A stretch of 64,000 nucleotides of DNA from CAVRIA01 sp963721115 (GTDB lineage: Bacteria; Desulfobacterota; Binatia; HRBIN30; CADEER01), in NCBI GenBank assembly GCA_963721115.1, contig CAVRIA010000006.1, positions 1-64,000 of the forward strand, in the 5' to 3' direction. Within the stretch, counting starts at the first letter, position 1; every line of letters starts with the position of its first letter. Under the pieces are notes generated by a model, which saw only the letters and a program-made list of their open reading frames with translations, was not told the DNA's origin and searched no databases. Positions 52,614-60,639 of this stretch are shown here, in pieces. The translations under genes and the position numbers were made by a program.

Positions 52614-53078
52614 ATGAGTCGCGCCACGGACATCATCGAGGCGGGCGGTGTCCTCCTCTGCGACCGCAGCGGCACGTTCGAGGAGGCGGTGTCCCTGCTC
52701 GTCGACAATCTCGTCGAGCGCGAGCTCCTCTCGCCGAGCTTGCGCGACCCTGCGGTCACCGCCATCTGCGAGCGCGAGCTGCTGGCGAGCACGGCGATCG
52801 TCGAGATCGGCGTCAGCATTCCGCACGCGCGTGTCGACGGGGTCCAGGGTGTGATCGGCGCCCTCGCCGCGTCGCCGCGCGCCGTGTACTACGCGATGGC
52901 CGGGGTGCCGATCTCCATCGTGTCGGTCATCCTCTCGGCGCCGAACAGCTCCGGGGAGCATCTCAACGTGCTGGCGAGCTTGTCGATGCTGCTGCAGTCG
53001 CAATCGGTGCGCCGCGGCATCGAGCAGGCAGCCGACGCCGCCGCGGCCCTCGCCGTCCTGCGCGCGCAGGGCGTCTGA
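52614..53078 (+). CDS. PTS EIIA domain protein (fructose/nitrogen type)
   Basis: A 154-residue EIIA of the fructose/PtsN class. The phospho-His lies in V-S-I-P-H-A-R-V-D near residue 70, after the A-I-C-E-R-E-L-L-A-S-T-A-I-V-E-I-G segment. Such proteins either pass phosphate to sugar permeases or, like PtsN, regulate K+ transport and nitrogen metabolism; no EIIB/EIIC genes are adjacent, so a regulatory role is more likely. ATG 52614 follows a GCGGGCGGCGGG stretch. It precedes tRNA-Sec by 26 bp. Confidence 0.82.
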   Translation: MSRATDIIEAGGVLLCDRSGTFEEAVSLLVDNLVERELLSPSLRDPAVTAICERELLASTAIVEIGVSIPHARVDGVQGVIGALAASPRAVYYAMAGVPISIVSVILSAPNSSGEHLNVLASLSMLLQSQSVRRGIEQAADAAAALAVLRAQGV

Positions 53079-53104
53079 GCCGATCTCGTCGCGCGCGCAA
53101 GCGT

Positions 53105-53199
53105 GGAGAAGGATGGGGCCCGGTGGTCCTCCCGGTCTTCAAAACCGCGTGGTCCGGCCCAGGCCGGACGGAGGGTTCGACTCCCTCCCTTCTCCGCCA
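53105..53199 (+). tRNA. selC: tRNA-Sec (anticodon TCA)
   Basis: A 95-nt tRNA with the features of selenocysteine tRNA. The acceptor GGAGAAGG pairs with CCTTCTCC, followed by the discriminator G and an encoded CCA (53197-53199). The anticodon loop CTTCAAA carries TCA at 53139-53141. A long variable arm with GTGGTCCGGCC..GGCCGGAC follows, and the T-arm has GGAGGGTTCGACTCCCTCC. It inserts selenocysteine at UGA with SelA, SelB and SelD, which are not in this window. Its presence means UGA is recoded in some genes of this organism. Confidence 0.95.
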
Positions 53200-53358
53200 A
53201 TCCAGGGAGAGCAGGCGCCGCTCAAAGGACTCCGCGATCACCACCAGGCGGGGCCTGCTGCGCGACACCATTCCGATCGGGCAGCACCGAGGCAACGAAG
53301 CCATGGCGATGGCGGTCACCGGCCACACCCTCTCCCGCACTCCTTGCGGATTGAATTG

Positions 53359-53368
53359 TGAACGTTCA
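53359..53368. promoter_or_regulatory. TGAACGTTCA palindrome before the DUF4143 ATPase
   Basis: A perfect 10-bp palindrome in a short AT-rich patch, 16 bp before the ATPase start. It may be an operator. It contains GAAC and GTTC, the half-sites of some LexA boxes, but without the usual spacer, so LexA control is not claimed. Confidence 0.4.
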
Positions 53369-53384
53369 AATTGCATGATCTCCC

Positions 53385-54578
53385 ATGCTGCCGCGAACCC
53401 TGGCGACAAAGCTGCGCGAGGCTGTGGGGCGGTATCCGGTCGTCAGTGTGACCGGGCCGAGGCAGTCGGGGAAGACCACCCTCGTGCGCGATACGCTTTC
53501 GGGGTACGACTACGTGTCGTTGGAGCTTCCCGACGAGAGGACGCTCGCCAACGGCGATCCGCGTGCCTTTCTCGGTCAGTTCGAGAAGCCGGTCATCATT
53601 GATGAAGCGCAGCGTGCTCCCGACCTGTTCTCGTACATCCAGGTGGCGGTCGACGAGCGCTCCGATCCGGGTCGCTTCGTGCTCACCGGCTCCCAGAACT
53701 TCTTGCTTCTGCAGGCGGTCTCCCAATCGCTGGCGGGTCGATGCGCCGTGTTGCACCTGCTTCCGTTCTCGCAAGCGGAGCTCGGCCGCCGTGCCGCTGC
53801 GGACCTCTCCTCTCTGGGGGCGCAAGTGCGCGACCGCCCGAGGCGGCCCGCCCGGCCGCTGGCCGAGACCCTCTTCACCGGCTTCTATCCGCGCATTCAC
53901 GACCGTGACCTGCCGCCGCGGGAGTGGCTGGCCAACTACTATCAGACCTACCTGGAGCGCGACGTTCGCAACGTCCTGAACGTCGGTGACATCGAGACGT
54001 TCGGTCGCTTCGTACGCCTGTGTGCGGCGCGCAACGCCCAGCTCCTCAACTCGTCGTCGCTCGCCTCCGATTGCGGCATCACCCACACGACCGCTCGCCG
54101 CTGGCTCTCGGTGCTGGAGGCGAGCTTTCTGATCCTCCTCCTGCGGCCGCACCACGAGAACCTCGGCAAGCGCCTCATGAAGAGCCCGAAGCTCTACTTT
54201 CTCGACTCCGGTCTGCTCTGTTTCCTGCTCGGAATACGCTCGCCGGAAGAGATCCTTCACCACTCGCAGCGGGGCGCCATCTTCGAGAGCCTCGTCCTCT
54301 CGGAGCTGCACAAGAACTTCCTCCACCGCGGCGAGCCATCGGAGCTGTCCTTCTGGCGCGATTCGACGGGGCACGAGGTCGATTTCGTCGTCGACCTGGG
54401 CCAAGGCCGGCTCGGCATCGAGGCGAAGTCGGCGGAGACGATCGCGCAGGACTTCTTCGACGGGCTGCGCTACTGGCGCGGGCTCGCCCGCGGCCGCCCG
54501 GCGTCGGCCCTCGTATACGGCGGCGACCGACGTTTCGTGCAGGACGACGTCGTCGTCCATCCGTGGTTCGTTCTCTGA
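53385..54578 (+). CDS. AAA ATPase with DUF4143 nuclease-like domain
   Basis: A 397-residue protein of the archaeal-ATPase-like/DUF4143 group, common in accessory DNA. The Walker A is G-P-R-Q-S-G-K-T-T-L near residue 26, the Walker B V-I-I-D-E-A-Q-R-A-P near 68, and the sensor region V-L-T-G-S-Q-N-F-L-L. The C-terminal DUF4143 domain has F-L-D-S-G-L-L-C-F-L, then E-V-D-F-V-V-D and I-E-A-K-S, the restriction-nuclease-like D-x-n-E-x-K pattern. Function is unknown; roles in stress or defence have been suggested for the family. It lies next to tRNA-Sec, and a fragment of a second family member is at 28.1 kb. Confidence 0.88.
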   Translation: MLPRTLATKLREAVGRYPVVSVTGPRQSGKTTLVRDTLSGYDYVSLELPDERTLANGDPRAFLGQFEKPVIIDEAQRAPDLFSYIQVAVDERSDPGRFVLTGSQNFLLLQAVSQSLAGRCAVLHLLPFSQAELGRRAAADLSSLGAQVRDRPRRPARPLAETLFTGFYPRIHDRDLPPREWLANYYQTYLERDVRNVLNVGDIETFGRFVRLCAARNAQLLNSSSLASDCGITHTTARRWLSVLEASFLILLLRPHHENLGKRLMKSPKLYFLDSGLLCFLLGIRSPEEILHHSQRGAIFESLVLSELHKNFLHRGEPSELSFWRDSTGHEVDFVVDLGQGRLGIEAKSAETIAQDFFDGLRYWRGLARGRPASALVYGGDRRFVQDDVVVHPWFVL

Positions 54579-54651
54579 AGAGCGACGCGTTCGCTCTGAA
54601 GCCCGCACGGCCGCTCGTGTTCATCGACGTTCGACTGTGGTTTCATTGCAC

Positions 54652-55047
54652 ATGATGCTCGTCGCGCTCCTCTGCCTCTGTCTCCTCGCCTCGCCGGCGC
54701 TCGCCGGCGACGGGAAGCTCACCATCCGCGAGAGCCCATTCGCCAAGGGCGAGTATGACGTGATCGAGAACGGCCATCGAGTGGGCACGGTACGCGAGGA
54801 TCCCTTCCGTTCCGGCGAGCTCGAGCTCCGCGACCTGCAGGGACGGCGCAAGGCGACGATCGAGGAGGACCCGTTCCGCGACGGAGACCTCGATGTCCGC
54901 GAGGACGGCGAGCACACCGGAACGATCCGCCCCGATCCGTTCCGGGACGGCGAGTACCGCCTCGAGGATCCCACTGGCGCGAGGCGCGGCCAGATTCGAA
55001 GGAGCCCGTTCTCGGACGACCGCTGGGAGCTCGTGCCGGAGGAGTGA
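54652..55047 (+). CDS. Exported protein built from a 22-24-residue PFxxGe repeat
   Basis: A 131-residue protein with a clear signal peptide (M-M-L-V-A-L-L-C-L-C-L-L-A-S-P-A-L-A). The rest consists of five tandem repeats, each with P-F-x-x-G-E/D-x-x-x at the front and a G-x-x-x-G-T/A-I/V-R/E turn at the end: E-S-P-F-A-K-G-E-Y, E-D-P-F-R-S-G-E-L, E-D-P-F-R-D-G-D-L, P-D-P-F-R-D-G-E-Y and R-S-P-F-S-D-D-R-W. The pattern of two short strands per repeat suggests a beta-solenoid or beta-sheet stack in the periplasm. I do not recognise a named family. ATG 54652 is used rather than GTG 54637. Confidence 0.8.
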   Translation: MMLVALLCLCLLASPALAGDGKLTIRESPFAKGEYDVIENGHRVGTVREDPFRSGELELRDLQGRRKATIEEDPFRDGDLDVREDGEHTGTIRPDPFRDGEYRLEDPTGARRGQIRRSPFSDDRWELVPEE

Positions 55048-55107
55048 TGAGGCGTAATGACGAGAGCCAGCCTCGGTCCGACGGAAAGGAATTCACCACG
55101 AAGTTCG

Positions 55108-55325
55108 CCATGGGCTGAGCACGCCCAAAGACGCATGAAAAAGGCAACCACGAAGGACACGAAGATCATGAAGCCAAGAGGGGAAACGCTGGACGAAGGC
55201 GACGCCGATCTATTTTCGGAGGAGGACACGAAGATCACGAAGCCAAGAGCGGAAACGCTGGACGGCCGATCTATTTTCGGAGGAGTCGTCATGGGCTGAG
55301 CACGCCCGAAGACTGATGGAAAAAA
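55108..55325. repeat. Direct repeats of a CACGAAG-type element, 430-bp gap without gene
   Basis: Between 55048 and 55476 there is no gene. A 69-bp unit (55155-55223) and a 61-bp copy (55224-55284) lie in tandem, beginning GGACACGAAGATCA and ending CGATCTATTTTCGGAGGA. Outside them, GTCATGGGCTGAGCACGCCC-like 20-mers flank on both sides (about 55108 and 55289). Repeats with GGACACGAAG cores are widespread in environmental genomes. Confidence 0.8.
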
Positions 55326-55476
55326 GGGCGAGGAGGCCAAGCGGGCTTGGCTCGTGGGGCCGAGCCCATCGGAGCGCGAAGCGCGCACGGGGGCGAATTT
55401 CCAAAGGACACACGAGGGGAAGCTGTCGGAGCTGCCGCAGCAGGTTTGATCCAGGTTCAGTGAGAGGAGCGAATCC

Positions 55477-55992
55477 ATGTCTGTCGAGCACAGCGTCATC
55501 AAGCAGATCGCCTACGTCGTCGACGACCTCGACGCGGCCATTGCCCGTTGGGTCGAGGTCGTGCGGGCGGGGCCGTTCTTCCGCATCGACGGCGCCAGCA
55601 TCGCCGACGTCCGCTATCGCGGACAGTCGGTGCAAGCGGATCTCTCGCTCGCCATCGGCAACTCCGGCGGCGTGCAGATCGAGCTCATCGCGCCGCACGG
55701 AGAGGCGCCGTCGATCTACCGGGAACGGGGGCCCGGTGTGCATCATCTCGCCTATCTGGCCCGCGACTTCGAGGGGGAATCGCAGCGCCTCGCCGCGCTC
55801 GGCCACCCGGTGGCGTGGGCGCTCACGCTGCCGGGCCTCTGCCGTGTGAATTACCACGACACGCTCGCCACCTTCGGCCATTTCATCGAGGTCTGGGAGA
55901 GCACCGAGGCGATGCGCGGCCTGATCGAGATGGTCGAGGCGGCGGCGTGCGACTGGGACGGCCGCGACCCGGTCCGCCGCCTCGGTCGCTGA
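55477..55992 (+). CDS. VOC family (glyoxalase-like) protein
   Basis: A 171-residue vicinal-oxygen-chelate protein of the Glyoxalase_4/methylmalonyl-CoA-epimerase-like type. Two beta-alpha-beta-beta-beta halves can be seen, with metal ligand candidates Q in I-K-Q-I-A-Y-V-V-D-D-L, E in V-Q-I-E-L-I-A, His in G-P-G-V-H-H-L-A-Y, and E in F-I-E-V-W-E. It may be an isomerase or ring-cleaving enzyme; the substrate is not evident. GAGAGGAGCG before ATG 55477 is a good ribosome site. Confidence 0.85.
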   Translation: MSVEHSVIKQIAYVVDDLDAAIARWVEVVRAGPFFRIDGASIADVRYRGQSVQADLSLAIGNSGGVQIELIAPHGEAPSIYRERGPGVHHLAYLARDFEGESQRLAALGHPVAWALTLPGLCRVNYHDTLATFGHFIEVWESTEAMRGLIEMVEAAACDWDGRDPVRRLGR

Positions 55993-56012
55993 AGCGCGGG
56001 AAAGTGATGAAG

Positions 56013-56056
56013 GGCTGAAGTGTTGAGGGCTGAAGTGTTGGGGTGCTGAAGTGTTG
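56013..56056. repeat. Three copies of GCTGAAGTGTTG
   Basis: The 12-mer GCTGAAGTGTTG occurs at 56014, 56029 and 56045 with 15-16 bp spacing, between the VOC and sulfotransferase genes. Simple slippage repeat; no function seen. Confidence 0.75.
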
Positions 56057-56143
56057 GAGCGTGGAGAGGAAACAAAGGCCCAGGCTCGGCATAGGGTTGG
56101 CTGCCGCGGCATTCGCATCGGAAGACCGCGCGGAGGATCGGAG

Positions 56144-56746
56144 ATGACGTTGCGTTTGATCGGGGCCGGGGTGGGCCGTACGGGTACGATGTCGCTCAAG
56201 GTGGCGCTCGAGCGCCTGCTCGGGGGGCCCTGCTACCACATGGCGGAGGTATTCAAGCGTCCGGAGCACGTGCCCCTGTGGCGAGCGGCGGCCGAGGGGA
56301 AAATGCCGGACTGGCACGAGCTGCTGGATGGCTATGCGGCGGCGGTCGACTGGCCGGTTGCCGCGTTCTGGCCCGAGCTGAGCGAGGCCTTCCCCGATGC
56401 CGTCGTGCTCCTGTCGCTGCGCGACGCGGACTCCTGGTGGCGCAGCGTGCACGCCACGATCTTTCCGGCATCGAGCCAAGCGCGGGACGAATGGCGCGCC
56501 ATGGTCGATGCGATGTTCGCCAATCGCTTCACCGCCGCGCTCGAGGACCGCGAGGCATGCATCGCCGCCTTCGAGCGCCACAACGCGCGCGTGCGCGAGC
56601 GGATTCCCGCCCATCGGCTGCTCGAGTGGCGCGCCGCCGACGGCTGGGCTCCGCTCTGCGCCGCCCTCGGCGTGCCCGTTCCCGACGAGCCCTTCCCGCG
56701 CGCCAACACCACCGAGGACTTCCTCGCCACACACGCGGTCGAGTAG
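56144..56746 (+). CDS. Sulfotransferase family protein
   Basis: A 200-residue protein of the short sulfotransferase family (Sulfotransfer_4-like). The PAPS-binding loop is G-V-G-R-T-G-T-M-S-L-K-V-A-L near residue 9, and the second conserved segment V-V-L-L-S-L-R-D-A-D-S-W-W near 90 matches the 3'-phosphate-binding strand and loop. The substrate is unknown. ATG 56144 follows CGGAG directly; the 31 upstream codons do not resemble the family. Sulfotransferases of this type often modify lipids or surface glycans. Confidence 0.82.
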   Translation: MTLRLIGAGVGRTGTMSLKVALERLLGGPCYHMAEVFKRPEHVPLWRAAAEGKMPDWHELLDGYAAAVDWPVAAFWPELSEAFPDAVVLLSLRDADSWWRSVHATIFPASSQARDEWRAMVDAMFANRFTAALEDREACIAAFERHNARVRERIPAHRLLEWRAADGWAPLCAALGVPVPDEPFPRANTTEDFLATHAVE

Positions 56747-56874
56747 CGGCCGTCCGTCCGGCGCGACCCGTGCGGGGCGCGCTCGTCAAAAAGGGATCCC
56801 GCCGGCCTTCGCCACGATGTGGCCGGCATCCGTGCGTTTGGGTGCTGGCCACAACCTGCGCTACACTCTCCGGT

Positions 56875-57285
56875 ATGCACTTGCCGCACTTTCTGCGCAG
56901 GGTGAACCGCGTGTTCACCAACCGGCTGTTGGGCACCTTCGCCCGGGTCGTTCCGCCTCTGGCCGTCGTCCACCACGTCGGCCGCAAGAGCGGGAAGAGG
57001 TACAAGACACCGGTCGTCGCCTTCGCCCATGCCGGCGGCTTCGTCATCCCGATGACCTACGGGCGCGACGTCGACTGGGCGCGCAACATCGTGCACGCCA
57101 AGGGTGGCGAGCTCGAACGCCTGGGCAGGCGACACGCTCTGCGCAATCCCCGCGTCGTCGACGGGAAGACTGCTGCGCCCCACCTCCCCGCCGCCGTTCG
57201 AGGCGCCCTCGTTGCGGCCAACCTTCCGGGGTTCGTTCTGTTGGACGAGAAGAAGCCGCGAAGCAAAGCATCCCCCTCGTCCTGA
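56875..57285 (+). CDS. Deazaflavin-dependent nitroreductase (Ddn/FGD-like split-barrel) family protein
   Basis: A 136-residue split-barrel protein of the F420-dependent quinone/nitroreductase family. Typical elements: V-V-H-H-V-G-R-K-S-G-K-R-Y-K-T-P-V, the R-x-S/T-G-x-x-R-x-T-P motif that binds the deazaflavin phosphate, then the G-R-D-V-D-W-A-R-N-I block. Members use coenzyme F420 to reduce quinones or nitro compounds in actinobacteria; related proteins in other phyla may bind flavin. No F420 genes are nearby, so the cofactor is open. Confidence 0.82.
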   Translation: MHLPHFLRRVNRVFTNRLLGTFARVVPPLAVVHHVGRKSGKRYKTPVVAFAHAGGFVIPMTYGRDVDWARNIVHAKGGELERLGRRHALRNPRVVDGKTAAPHLPAAVRGALVAANLPGFVLLDEKKPRSKASPSS

Positions 57286-57344
57286 TCGTCTCCCCGAGCG
57301 GGAGATGGAACGCTCGCATGACAGGTTGTCGGATGGGCCTCGAA

Positions 57345-58121
57345 TCAAATGCGCGCAAGGTAACGGCGGAAGGCGACGGGGCTGATGCGCTGCAAGCGCT
57401 CGCGGGCTTCGACGACACCAACGGAGTCGCGGCCGAACGGGCGGCCGCCGGCGTCGAGGAGATACCAGGCGAAGGCGCGGGCATCGCCGGGGATGGTCAG
57501 AGGAGGGCGGGTGAGAACGCCTTCCGCCTCCAGCGCGTCGCGAATGTCGCCGAGATCGACGTCGCGCGTGAACCACGCATAGGGCAATAGCCAGAGACCG
57601 GGCGGCTCGATCTCGTCCTCGCGTATCAGGTCGAGGACCGTTCCCGCGGCGTCGAGCACCGCGCCGCCGTGGAAGGCGCAGCGCACCGCGGCGAGCACCG
57701 GCGCGAAGCGTACCATCAGCTCCCAGGCGCTCGCGTCGCGGCGATGATGCGAGAGGTGGCGGCGAAGCGACCGCTCGGCGCGGGCCTCCTCGCCGCCGCG
57801 AAGGAGAAACGCGGCTGCCGGCTCGCCGTCGAGAGTGCCAGGGATGCCGTGTGTGTCGAGGCGCCGCCCGACCAGCCTCTGCCAGGTTCTCTCGAGAATC
57901 GGTGGCCAGGCCGGCTGCCGGCAGCGCAGCAGGGCGTCGAGATCCGCCCGCGCCGGGCTCTTTCCCTTCAGGACGCCCGCCATTCGAGCGACACCGTCGC
58001 GGCACTCCGCCGGAGCATCCTCCACGGCGGCCTCGAGGTCCAAGCGGTCGAGCGCCTTCTCGAAGCGGAAGCGCGGCAGGTGGGGGCCGCTGAACAAGGG
58101 AAGATTGGAATCGTCGTCCAT
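57345..58121 (-). CDS. Hypothetical cytoplasmic protein (258 aa)
   Basis: An intact frame with normal composition, largely helical, with segments such as H-L-S-H-H-R-R-D-A-S-A-W-E-L-M-V-R-F-A-P-V-L and W-L-L-P-Y-A-W-F-T-R-D-V-D-L-G-D-I-R-D-A-L. No signal peptide, no membrane helix, no motif I recognise. The repeated D-A-L-E/D-A-L-L helices hint at a helical-repeat scaffold. Start at ATG 58121. It is separated from the membrane protein upstream by about 200 bp. Confidence 0.6.
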   Translation of the reverse strand: MDDDSNLPLFSGPHLPRFRFEKALDRLDLEAAVEDAPAECRDGVARMAGVLKGKSPARADLDALLRCRQPAWPPILERTWQRLVGRRLDTHGIPGTLDGEPAAAFLLRGGEEARAERSLRRHLSHHRRDASAWELMVRFAPVLAAVRCAFHGGAVLDAAGTVLDLIREDEIEPPGLWLLPYAWFTRDVDLGDIRDALEAEGVLTRPPLTIPGDARAFAWYLLDAGGRPFGRDSVGVVEARERLQRISPVAFRRYLARI

Positions 58122-58326
58122 CGCTTCGACAATACGCAGGCTCGTCCGGCCGGTGCCAGGCCCGCTCGAACACGGCGAGAGCTGTCATCTCCACGAGAGC
58201 GTACACTGCCGGCTACTCCGGTTGCTCGTTCGCGAAGAGGACGAGAACATCACTCGCGGTCTCGGAGCAAGTGCGCGGTGCGAGGAGCAGGGCAAATGGC
58301 AAATGGCAAATGTGGGGAAAGGAGGC

Positions 58327-59985
58327 TCAGAACACCGACATGCACGCGGCGGCCAACTTGAACTTGAACATGTGCCTCGCGAAGCTGCTGGAGTCATCGG
58401 CTCCGAACGAATGGGTCGCGGGACGAGCTTTGCGTCTGTGCGGTTGCAATGACGGGGAGGCGATTGCCTCGTACAGGGTCCATCGCGCCGTCCCGGCGCG
58501 AAGGGCCAACACCGGGCGTAGGGTCCGCGGCGCGAGCAGGTCTCCGACGGTCGGGGGAAGTCGAGGAACGAAGCGGCGGCGCTCGGGCGGGATCGTCAGC
58601 GCATTCGACATGATGAAGACGCGGCCGTTTCGCCCCGCCGTGTCGGAGACGAGCCACTGCAGGCGCTCGCCTACCGTCTGCTCCCACTGACGGGCCTCGA
58701 TCGCAACCGCGAACAGGTTCGTGACGTGGGCGCGCGCTCCATAGTAGGAGAGGTAGGGACCGAGAATATCGGGAGCGACGATGATGAGGTCTTGTGGAGC
58801 CGTGACGGCGGCGATGGCACGAGCCGCGCCGGGCAGCGGATTGGCCGCGGCGTCGGTCCGGGGTCGGATGGCGGCGCCGTAGTTCAGTACGCCGAGCGAC
58901 GCGGCGGTCATGGCGAGCGCGCGGGCCTGCCACGCCGGCGCCGAGCGGAGCCCCAGGCCGATCGCCAGCCAGCCAAAGGTGAGCCCGGGTACCCAGAACT
59001 TCAGCGTTTCGGGCTCCCACCAGGCCGCCAGTACCATCGCGCTCACCGCCATGAGGGCGGCCAGGCCCGCGCCCCGGCTCTCTCTGTCGCTCCGTGCCGC
59101 GCGCCAGCTGGCCGCGCACAGCAGCGCCAGAGCGGCCAACGCGAGGACGGCGGCGACGAGAAGCGGAAGCCAGCCATCCGGCGCCGGCCATCCGAGCGGC
59201 GGCAGGGGCACGAGGCTGGCGACGATTCCCTGCAGCGCGCCGCGCACCGGATCCGACGGCGGGAAGTGAAACCCGAGGCGCGCATAGTGCGTGAACCATG
59301 CGAAGAACCCGTACGCCGTGCGACCCCAGCCGGAGATCCACCACGCAAGCAGGTAGCCGCCCGCCACGACCGGCGCGAAGCCGGCGCCGTAGGAGATCAC
59401 CGGGCGCCACGCGCGCCAGCGCCGCCAGAACCAGAGCGGCGTCCACAGCACGGCGACCGCGTTGAACTGATGGCCGAGCATGGCGAGTGCGGCGGTCGCC
59501 CCAGCGGCAACGGCCCGCCCCCTGCACTCGGGCGTGACACGCAGGAGAGCCCAGAAAGCAAGGACCAGTGCCGCCGCGCCGACGGCGTAGACCTCGCCGT
59601 CCGTCGCCACTCTCCAGAACGCCAGGGAGACACCGAGGCCGGCCGCGGTTGCGGTTGCCACACCGGCTCCGACCCCGGCGAACTGCAGTGTCGCGCACAG
59701 CCCCGCCACGGCGATCGCACCGAATGCGGCGCTCGTCAGTTGAAGTGCGCGGAGCGGTTCGATACCAAGGCCTGCGAGAGTCGCGACACGATGCAATCCG
59801 TAGGCGATCAATCCGCCGAGCGGATGGTGGGCGCTGGCCAGCTCACCCGGCGCGTCCGCCGCCATGGAGGCGGCGTAGCGCAAGCTATCCCAGCTCGGGT
59901 GTTGGCTGAGGGTGCTCGCATAGACGCCGAAGGCGGCGGCGATCACGGCCGGCAGCAGGCGGGACAATCGGTCTGGCGTGCTCAT
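58327..59985 (-). CDS. Polytopic membrane protein (glycosyltransferase-39/DUF2723-like)
   Basis: A 552-residue protein with about eleven membrane helices followed by a 150-residue extracytoplasmic C-terminal part. The first loop after helix 1 contains D-S-L-R-Y-A-A-S and A-S-A-H-H-P-L-G-G-L, the sort of acidic and H-P-L-x-x-L motif seen in GT-C enzymes and DUF2723 proteins. The C-terminal part has A-P-Q-D-L-I-I-V-A-P-D and Y-G-A-R-A-H-V. It could transfer a lipid-linked sugar to an envelope molecule. The last 50 residues are low in similarity and may extend past the natural end. Confidence 0.7.
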   Translation of the reverse strand: MSTPDRLSRLLPAVIAAAFGVYASTLSQHPSWDSLRYAASMAADAPGELASAHHPLGGLIAYGLHRVATLAGLGIEPLRALQLTSAAFGAIAVAGLCATLQFAGVGAGVATATAAGLGVSLAFWRVATDGEVYAVGAAALVLAFWALLRVTPECRGRAVAAGATAALAMLGHQFNAVAVLWTPLWFWRRWRAWRPVISYGAGFAPVVAGGYLLAWWISGWGRTAYGFFAWFTHYARLGFHFPPSDPVRGALQGIVASLVPLPPLGWPAPDGWLPLLVAAVLALAALALLCAASWRAARSDRESRGAGLAALMAVSAMVLAAWWEPETLKFWVPGLTFGWLAIGLGLRSAPAWQARALAMTAASLGVLNYGAAIRPRTDAAANPLPGAARAIAAVTAPQDLIIVAPDILGPYLSYYGARAHVTNLFAVAIEARQWEQTVGERLQWLVSDTAGRNGRVFIMSNALTIPPERRRFVPRLPPTVGDLLAPRTLRPVLALRAGTARWTLYEAIASPSLQPHRRKARPATHSFGADDSSSFARHMFKFKLAAACMSVF

Positions 59986-60012
59986 CGAAGGATTGCATCT
60001 CCGCTGTCCGAA

Positions 60013-60639
60013 TTGCGGTGCGGTCTGTGGTTGATCCTGGGGCTAGCCGGACTCGGTGCGGGCGCCGGCTGCGGCGCGCGACGACCGCTGGTGATCGTAC
60101 CCCGGGCGGCGTGGGACACCTCCGTCCCGCAACCGTACGAGCTGCCGCAGCAGCAGATCCGCCGCATCGTCATCCACCACGACGCCGTCGACTATCGTCC
60201 GGGACAGAGCGGCGAAGAGAAAGTGCGCGCGCTGCTGCGCGGCGTGCGCGAGAAATACGGATGGTCCGACCTCCCGTATCACTACCTCGTCGACCGCGAC
60301 GGGCGAGTCTTCGTCGGCCGGCGCGATCGCTACGCTGGGGATACGCACACCGAATACGGCCCGGGCGACGCCGTCCGCATCGCCCTGCTCGGCAACTATT
60401 GGAAGCTCGAACCGACGGAGGCGCATATGGACGCGGTGATCGCCCTCGTCGTCATGAAGGCGGACCAGTACAATCTGACCCTCTCGGCGATCTTTCTGCA
60501 CGGGGACCTCGCCGATACCGAGTGCCCGGGAGCCAACGCGCGCCGCCATTTCAGTCGCCTCGACTGGGCCCGTCTCCTGGCGCGGAAGAGGTCATTGCCG
60601 TGCCACCGCTCGCGACGCCGTAATCTCGGTGGCGGGTGA
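60013..60639 (+). CDS. Peptidoglycan-recognition/N-acetylmuramoyl-L-alanine amidase-type lipoprotein
   Basis: A 208-residue amidase_2-fold protein. The zinc ligands are His in I-V-I-H-H-D-A near residue 54, His in I-F-L-H-G-D-L near 163, and Cys in T-E-C-P-G near 172, so it should be catalytic and cut the MurNAc-L-Ala bond. Residues 1-20 form a lipoprotein signal ending L-G-A-G-A-G-C. The start must be TTG 60013, since the frame upstream is antisense to the membrane protein. Together with the M23 peptidase and the transglycosylases it belongs to a cell-wall set. Confidence 0.82.
   Translation: MRCGLWLILGLAGLGAGAGCGARRPLVIVPRAAWDTSVPQPYELPQQQIRRIVIHHDAVDYRPGQSGEEKVRALLRGVREKYGWSDLPYHYLVDRDGRVFVGRRDRYAGDTHTEYGPGDAVRIALLGNYWKLEPTEAHMDAVIALVVMKADQYNLTLSAIFLHGDLADTECPGANARRHFSRLDWARLLARKRSLPCHRSRRRNLGGG

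Noticed and set aside
53105..54578. An integrated island at tRNA-Sec
   Set aside because: No integrase gene and no second copy of the tRNA 3' end was seen in the window.
55155..55284. A CRISPR array
   Set aside because: Only two long adjacent copies exist with no spacers; it is a tandem duplication.
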